The notes under the pieces: model-generated | The model's database searches: none | What the model saw: only the letters and a program-made list of their open reading frames with translations | What the model was told of the DNA's origin: nothing | Assembly: GCA_958298945.1 (NCBI GenBank) | Contig: OY282609.1 | Coordinates: 56,516,220 to 56,580,219 of the forward strand | From: Atherix ibis | Taxonomy: Eukaryota > Arthropoda > Insecta > Diptera > Athericidae | Direction: 5' to 3' | DNA: 64,000 nucleotides | Made by a program: the position numbers and the translations under genes | Shown here: piece by piece, positions 58,339-64,000 of the stretch | Position numbering within the stretch: position 1 is the stretch's first letter | Layout: each line of letters opens with the position of its first letter

Positions 58339-59227
58339 GGATATGGCAAAGACCAAACCGAATTCCATTACCGTCTGACGATGGTATAATTTTAGGATTT
58401 GAGATAGTCTCGGCTAGAATAATGCCAATGGAACATGAAAATGTAAAAGTAAAAAAATACGTCTTATACGAAATATCAGTGACTCATAATTCAAAGAATG
58501 CAGATCCTAATCCGGCCACTATCGAACGTAGATATACACAATTTTTGGCATTATATGAAGCTTTGAAAAAATTGTATCCAACCGAGATGCAGAAAATTGT
58601 ATTTCCAAAAAAAGCATTAGTTGGAAATTTTTCGCATGATCTTATAGCAGAGCGTGCGGTTGCATTTGAGGCTCTCTTACATCATATTGTTTCATCATCC
58701 ATTCTTCGAGATACTGCGAATTTTTTGCATTTTCTACAAGAGATTGAAGTAAAACAAGCATGCTATTACTTGGATGAGAGAAGGAATGAATTGGCAGTAC
58801 CAGTATTAGAAAATTGTTTTCGCCTTTTAAGTAAAATTTACATGGATAGAGCAAAGCCAGTTTTGTTGGTCCTTTGTCGGTTGGTTGTTGCTTGCACTAC
58901 ATCGCCAGTGCCGCATGCAATGGCGGAACAATGGGCGGAACTAGCTCTGAGACGCTATGAGGGTGTCAGTGATACTGAACTTTTGGCTTTGTATATACCA
59001 CTGTTAAACACTTGCGTCCATTTGTGGTGAGTTATTCGGAACATTTCAAATAAAAATGACCAAATGCTTAAAGGTATTTATGTTTATTTAGGTGGCAACG
59101 TGGTCGTGATAATAAACTAATTTTGGAACGCCTGCAGGACATGGCTAGAAGAGGAATTAAAATTACCGACTGTCCCACCTTGTCATCGGCTATTCATGCT
59201 TTAGAGCCAAAGGCTGAAACAATTTAG
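58339..59227 (+). CDS. sorting nexin, SNX20/21-like (5' end incomplete)
   Basis: This is a phosphoinositide-binding PX protein that acts in endosomal sorting. The exon from an acceptor near 58,338 to 59,026 and the last exon 59,092-59,227 join as TG|G (Trp). The frame is open upstream of the first internal Met (58,422) back to the acceptor, encoding PLPSDDGIILGFEIVSARIM, so at least one 5' exon is missing from the model. The PX domain covers YVLYEISVT, ERRYTQFLALYEAL (the phosphoinositide-binding Arg) and VFPKKALVGNFSHDLIAERA. The C-terminal helical region (about 110 residues) with VLVLCRLVVACTT and LLALYIPLLNTCVHLW matches the tetratricopeptide-like tail of SNX20/21. The protein ends SAIHALEPKAETI. 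Confidence 0.85.
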
Positions 59228-59730
59228 GCGAAATAGTATATAACAAGCTAATTTTTGCTTATGTCGATTAAAGAAACAATCGGTGTCAATTTTACAAAGA
59301 TAACAATTCGAAAATTATATTCATAAAAGAAATATTTTATAAACATATTTTTATTATTTAGTATTTTTTGACAAAATAATTTTGTTTAATATCGAAAATA
59401 TCTAAAATCGTATGCTATCGAATATGGATATTTTTTTAATCTATGAAAATTTTGTATTCAAAATTTATTATTAGATATTTTATACGGTATTTAGTATAAA
59501 TGACATGTGCATAAATCAATTTGAAAAGATAATTATTAAAGTATTAATTTGTTATAAAAAAACTTATATTTTTTGTTTGCTTATATGAATTTAAAATTAA
59601 ATTGATAAAGGATTTTTTAAAGATAAAATTAAAATTTAATTTATTTTAATTTGTTTCTAATACGAACTCAAACATACATATATTAATGATAAAAGAAATC
59701 TTATAGAGAAATTTTCATTTTGCCAACATC
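59228..59730. other. AT-rich spacer between convergent genes
   Basis: It contains the 3' UTRs of the sorting nexin (plus) and transglutaminase (minus). The complement of AATAAA lies near 59,638. Confidence 0.45.
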
Positions 59731-62410
59731 TTATGAGTCCGAGGCAGATAATATTGCATAACCTTCTATACGATGAAGCTGGTTAGAATAGAATTTTACT
59801 GTTATGATAACATCTTGCTGACGAAAATTTCGTACATAAAAAATAGTGTATTTAAATATTGCACGTCCTGTAGTACCTTTAGGAATATTTTTAATCTATG
59901 AAATATATAAAATAATAACAAAAAGTATATCACTTGACCATAGGATGAATTTAAGATAATCATTTACTTTAATTGTTTCATAATTAGAACCATTTGAATC
60001 ACTCAATATAAAAGTACAATTTTTAAGATCAGCATTGAAGGTATTTTCAAAGGTAGAATTAATGATAGCGCTCAATTCCGTACGCTCATATATTTCTACA
60101 TTTACTCTTGGTATTATTGGTGTTATAATATATTCGTCCATATAAGTATCGTTTATTGAATTTCCATTTCCACTTATTTTAACCAAAACATTTATTTTAA
60201 ATGAATCCTATAATATCAATAAGAAAAAAAAATGCGAATTTGAATATGTGGAATATGAGTAGAAAATTGATTATTTCTTAAATACAAATCTTCATACGTT
60301 TGTTCGAAAACATTTATAGTAATCGTCGTATTTAATGAAAACATCAAATTTTTTTGAGTTTTTAGCAGATATCGTCTCATTGATAGTATAAGATTTGATA
60401 ATTTTACTTTTGTTCCGCACATATGGGATAACCATTAAAGTGCATTTACCAATGGCGATAACATATGTTGTTGCTCTATTAGTTAATTTAAATTTTATTT
60501 TGAAATCATCACCGTAGACGATTGGACAATCTTTATTTATATTGCATTCAAATAGATTTATTTTAAGGGATCTAACTGTATGGACATGTTCATGGGCTGT
60601 TTCTAGAGCTTTAGTGTATAAATCTCTTTCTTCTTCAGATCCTTCTGGGTACTTATAGGTATCTGTAATTTCTTCTCGAGCTAAACAATTGCACTGTTTA
60701 GTGCTTATATTTCGACCGCATTGGTTAATTTTTTGAAGTATTAACTTTTCGTGATCATCAAATATTTGCCATGCGAGGACATCAGCATTAACTTCTGAAT
60801 AAATGAATTTTGTATCATATGGTGTAAGTATTTCTCCTTGTTTAACAGCAGCAACTGGACTCGGACCACATCTGTAACCTCCATCCAGTTCAATAAGCGG
60901 AGTTCCATCTACAACTTGCCAACCGTCATAACGTCTTGTATTATCAACATCAGTCCTTTTTATCCATACTTCATTCCAACAGTGGAAGTTCCAAATAGCG
61001 TCTTCCGTGCTTATAGGCTTACCATTACTATCGTAATAGTAATTAATTGTGAGCCATTTTCTATCACTGTGCGCAGATTCATAACAAGTTATTATCCTGC
61101 AAGGTATACCAAGTGCTCGACAAACTAAAAATAATTTATTGCCGTTCAATGATTTTTTTAAAGATGTATAAAATGAATGTTAATATTACGACTAAGTACA
61201 ACTCCGGCAAATATAAAACATTGACCGGATCTCAGCGGCTTTCTTTCTTTATAGTAAATTTGTAGAATTTCTCCTGATCCCTTATACAATTGTTTGTACG
61301 AAGAATTCCATGTACCTTGTAGTAAACCATTGTTTTCATTTCGATTTGCTGCTGATGTCAGTGCTCTAGATACCAGTACAGGATCATTACGCTCTGAAGG
61401 TCTCACAGGTGCAACCCTACTTATTAAGTCATTAATACAAGCCAAAATATTTTGTTTATTTAATCCAACATCCCAAACCGTCTCACATACGTAACTATAT
61501 GTACCGGTATATATTATTGCAGAATTATTTAGAACGTACTCATCGTGATTGTCTTCAAAATTATTTTATACAAAGTTCATTATTTAAAAGAGTTAAAAAT
61601 TAAAAATTTTCTAATTCACCATCTAAAAAAACTGGATCTTCTGTATGCCATGGATTAAAAAGGATATAAATATACGTGTTGCAATTATATTTATTAATAA
61701 TGTCTTCTGTTCCAGCAATGAATGTATCCACTCTCAGATTCCATTTACTTACTGGGCACGAAATACTCGTTACTATAATAAACGTCACCAACTTATTTTC
61801 AGTTTCGAAAATTCCTGCACTCCAATCCGTCGATTTTTTCACATTATTACTAACCATTTCAACTGTTACATTCATTAGAGATTCTGAATTTTTATCATCG
61901 AATACGGAAAATACTAACACAATTTGGTCGTTAATTTGCAGATTTCGATCAAATTTGATTTTAATTTTAAAATATTGTCGCCGTCTAATTATGAGACCAA
62001 TTGCTGAATCAGCAAAATGGTCTGTTCTGTGTAAGGGATGGTTTTCTTTAAGGTCAAAATTTACCATTTGTACATTCAATGGAGCTGGTAGATCTAGAAA
62101 ATTAGTTAAAATTGCTCATTTATAATCTGAAAGAACAACGGAAATTTTTTCTGTTAATACTTCCAGAACGGCCTTGACGAAAAATCAATTTCCGTTTAGG
62201 TTCAGGAAAAACTTGATTTTTATCTATTTTACGGATTATTGGCATCTTTTTTATTGGAATTTCTGTTGGTATATTACAGCGTTTATTTATCATCTCAGGC
62301 GTGATAGTAATTGTTTTTTCCAATAGCACCTTTATCCTTTCCTTTGCTTTTGCCCGTGATTTTATTTTCATATAAAATTTCATAATATTTTTTATTAATG
62401 ATTTAACCAT
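59731..62410 (-). CDS. Tg: transglutaminase
   Basis: This Ca2+-dependent enzyme cross-links Gln to Lys side chains; in insects it serves hemolymph clotting and cuticle. The six exons on the minus strand are 62,410-62,161, 62,093-61,620, 61,552-61,193, 61,124-60,298, 60,207-59,968 and 59,895-59,731, giving 771 residues. All joins keep the frame and introns are about 67-90 bp. Domains in order: a basic N-terminal extension of about 85 residues; an N-terminal beta domain (from LNVQMVNFDLKENHPLHRTD); the catalytic core with C353 in SGQCFIFAGV, H409 in WNFHCWNEVW and D434 in WQVVDGTPL, plus YRCGPSPVAAVKQGE and TYKYPEGSEEER; and two C-terminal beta barrels. Phe follows QC where most family members have Trp. 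The start Met is the first in a well-supported exon; an alternative 5' exon is possible. Confidence 0.93.
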
Positions 62411-62905
62411 TTCGAGCAGGTTTATTTTAAAAATATCTCCTATTTTAAAGTTAAAATAAATACTAAAACAATTTTAATTTAAAAATAAATAATACAACAT
62501 TTTTTATACATGTTTATATGTATGAAAAAATCTACTATTATTCGATTAAATATAGAAAAGTCAAAATATCAATGTGTTATAGCAAGTACGTATATAAATA
62601 TTTTCTAGATCATCAAATATTTCCTGTACTTTAGACACTCAGCAGGAGAAGGAACTTATCACAGTATACGGTAGTCCCAAATGTGCACACGTTGCATTGT
62701 AATTTCATGAAAATTCTCTTGATTTATTTTAATTGGATAGTTATCTAATTATCTAATGATCTAAAATAATTCAATTTATTTCTAAATATTTAATGCCTTC
62801 CAAAATAATGGCTCCCAGAAATGTTCAATATTCATATTGTATTTTTACAATATTTATGGAGTGATTTCTTATAAATTTATAAAAGTTCCGAACAATTTGT
62901 ATATA
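62411..62905. other. upstream region of transglutaminase, AT-rich
   Basis: It probably contains the promoter. No gene or element recognised before the mariner TA at 62,904-62,905. Confidence 0.4.
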
Positions 62906-63808
62906 CAAGCTCTGTTCAAAAAGTATCGCGAATTTTGTGTTTTTTCAAAAATTATTAATTTTATCATGAGTATTTATTTTGTCCCCTTCAAAGGAATGCC
63001 GACCAGATATTATACACTTATATCAACGTTTTTTCCAATCCTCGAAGTACTTTAAAAAATCATTTTTTGTGATCTTGCACAGCTCCTCCTTCGATGCCGT
63101 CTTTAGCTCCTCAATCGTAGCGTAGCGTCGTCCTTTCATGGAGCTCTTCGGTTTCGGGAACAAGAAAAAGTCATAGGGGGGCAGATCTGGGGAATACGGT
63201 GGATGCGGCATTATTAATGTGTTGTTTTTGGCCGATAAGTGAGCAGGGGCGTTATTATGGTGCAAAAGCCAATTTATGTTCTTCCACAAATCCAGGCGTT
63301 TCTGGCGGACTGCGCATAACTTGCAGGTAATATTCCTTATTGACCGTTCTACCCTGTGGCAAGAACTCATGATGCACCACGTTCCTGCAATCGAAAAAAA
63401 CTGTAAGCAAAACCTTCAAATTCAACCGAACGTGGCGCGCTTTTTTCGGTCTTGGCTCGTGCGGCAGCATCCATTGGGATGATTGAGCTTTGGTTTTGAC
63501 GTCATAACCATAAACCCATGATTCGTCACCAGTTATGACCCTCTGGAGCAAATTTTGGTCGTCGCGGCAGAGTCCAACAGCTCCTTAGCAATGTTTTTGG
63601 TCGAAATTGAGCAAAAATCAAAGACGGGCCAAAACACGTGCAAGCAAAGCAGCTGTCAAAAATAAACTGAACATTAAAAATGGCCGAACTTGTCGGCATA
63701 AGTGAGAGACATGAGTACCAACTTAACGCCACAAAAAATCAATTGGAAAATCGAATGTACTTAACCCGCGGAAATTAAAAATTCGTGATACGTTTTGAAC
63801 AGACCTCG
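62906..63808 (-). mobile_element. family B mariner, copy 5
   Basis: The ends are CAAGCTCTGTTCAAAA on the left and the consensus complement on the right, with TA at 62,904-62,905 and 63,809-63,810; length 903 bp. Minus-strand pieces include TGDESWVYGYDVKTKAQ, then VVHHEFLPQGRTVNKEYYL, a second Asp motif reading HHNNAPAH (Asp to Asn), YSPDLPPYDFFLFPK, and the C-terminal NDFLKYFEDWKKR. The N-terminal DNA-binding region is missing. Confidence 0.88.
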
Positions 63809-64000
63809 TATTATATGTTGTTATCATTTCAAGTAATATTAACATAGTACTAAAATGTACATTCTTAGTGTTCCGACACTATAGTTCATTTGGCGGCTGG
63901 ATGTCTTAAGCCGTATTTGAATTAGAGTATGTGACAGGGCCACCTGACCTTGCGAAACGCCAAGGGTATCCATCTACTTAAGCGGTCATGGCCATAGTGT

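Noticed and set aside
1..64000. CRISPR arrays, bacterial operons, rRNA or tRNA genes
   Set aside because: No regularly spaced repeats and no recognisable tRNA or rRNA; the gene structure is eukaryotic.

Overview
The window is AT-rich animal DNA, almost certainly from an insect and probably a dipteran. Its genes have introns, some only about 65-80 bp long. They encode metazoan housekeeping proteins: ribosomal protein eL34, a Vti1-type SNARE, a Rab-like GTPase, mitochondrial cysteine desulfurase, a SNX20/21-type sorting nexin and a transglutaminase. The transposon families (mariner, Tc1, piggyBac, jockey-type LINEs) are those common in insects. The species cannot be named from sequence alone.

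The window has two halves. Positions 1 to about 43,000 are a transposon graveyard with no convincing host gene. It holds: (a) family A mariners, seven copies with ends reading CGAGGGTCGTTCAATAAG, of which only the copy at 38,229-39,512 keeps an uninterrupted transposase; (b) a related mariner at 332-1,622 whose transposase is full length but has Val in place of the second catalytic Asp; (c) family B mariners, five copies with ends reading CGAGGTCTGTTCAAAA, all lacking the N-terminal DNA-binding region, one rebuilt as a foldback element and one carrying a 287-bp tandem duplication; (d) a Mos1-like mariner nested in a Tc1-like element, and a family B copy nested in a SETMAR-type mariner; (e) a 5'-truncated jockey-like LINE with perfect 10-bp target duplications, plus older LINE fragments at 9.3, 14.2, 16.7 and 30-35 kb.

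From about 43 kb the host genome appears. An unidentified, probably secreted protein gene lies at 43,362-46,401 on the minus strand, with a family A mariner in what is probably an intron. A short piggyBac relic flanked by TTAA follows. The compact gene cluster is RpL34 (minus), Vti1a (plus), a Rab-like GTPase (plus), Nfs1 (minus), a possible small membrane protein (minus), a SNX20/21-like sorting nexin (plus) and transglutaminase (minus). These genes share no single pathway. They cover translation, vesicle fusion and endosomal traffic (SNARE, GTPase, PX protein), Fe-S cluster sulfur supply and protein cross-linking. A last family B mariner closes the window at 62,906-63,808.

Exon boundaries were chosen by reading frame, GT/AG sites and family similarity. 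No transcript data were available. No new multi-gene system was found. The most notable items are the intact family A transposase, the catalytic Asp-to-Val transposase, the deleted but amplified family B with its foldback derivative, the nested insertions and the unidentified host gene.
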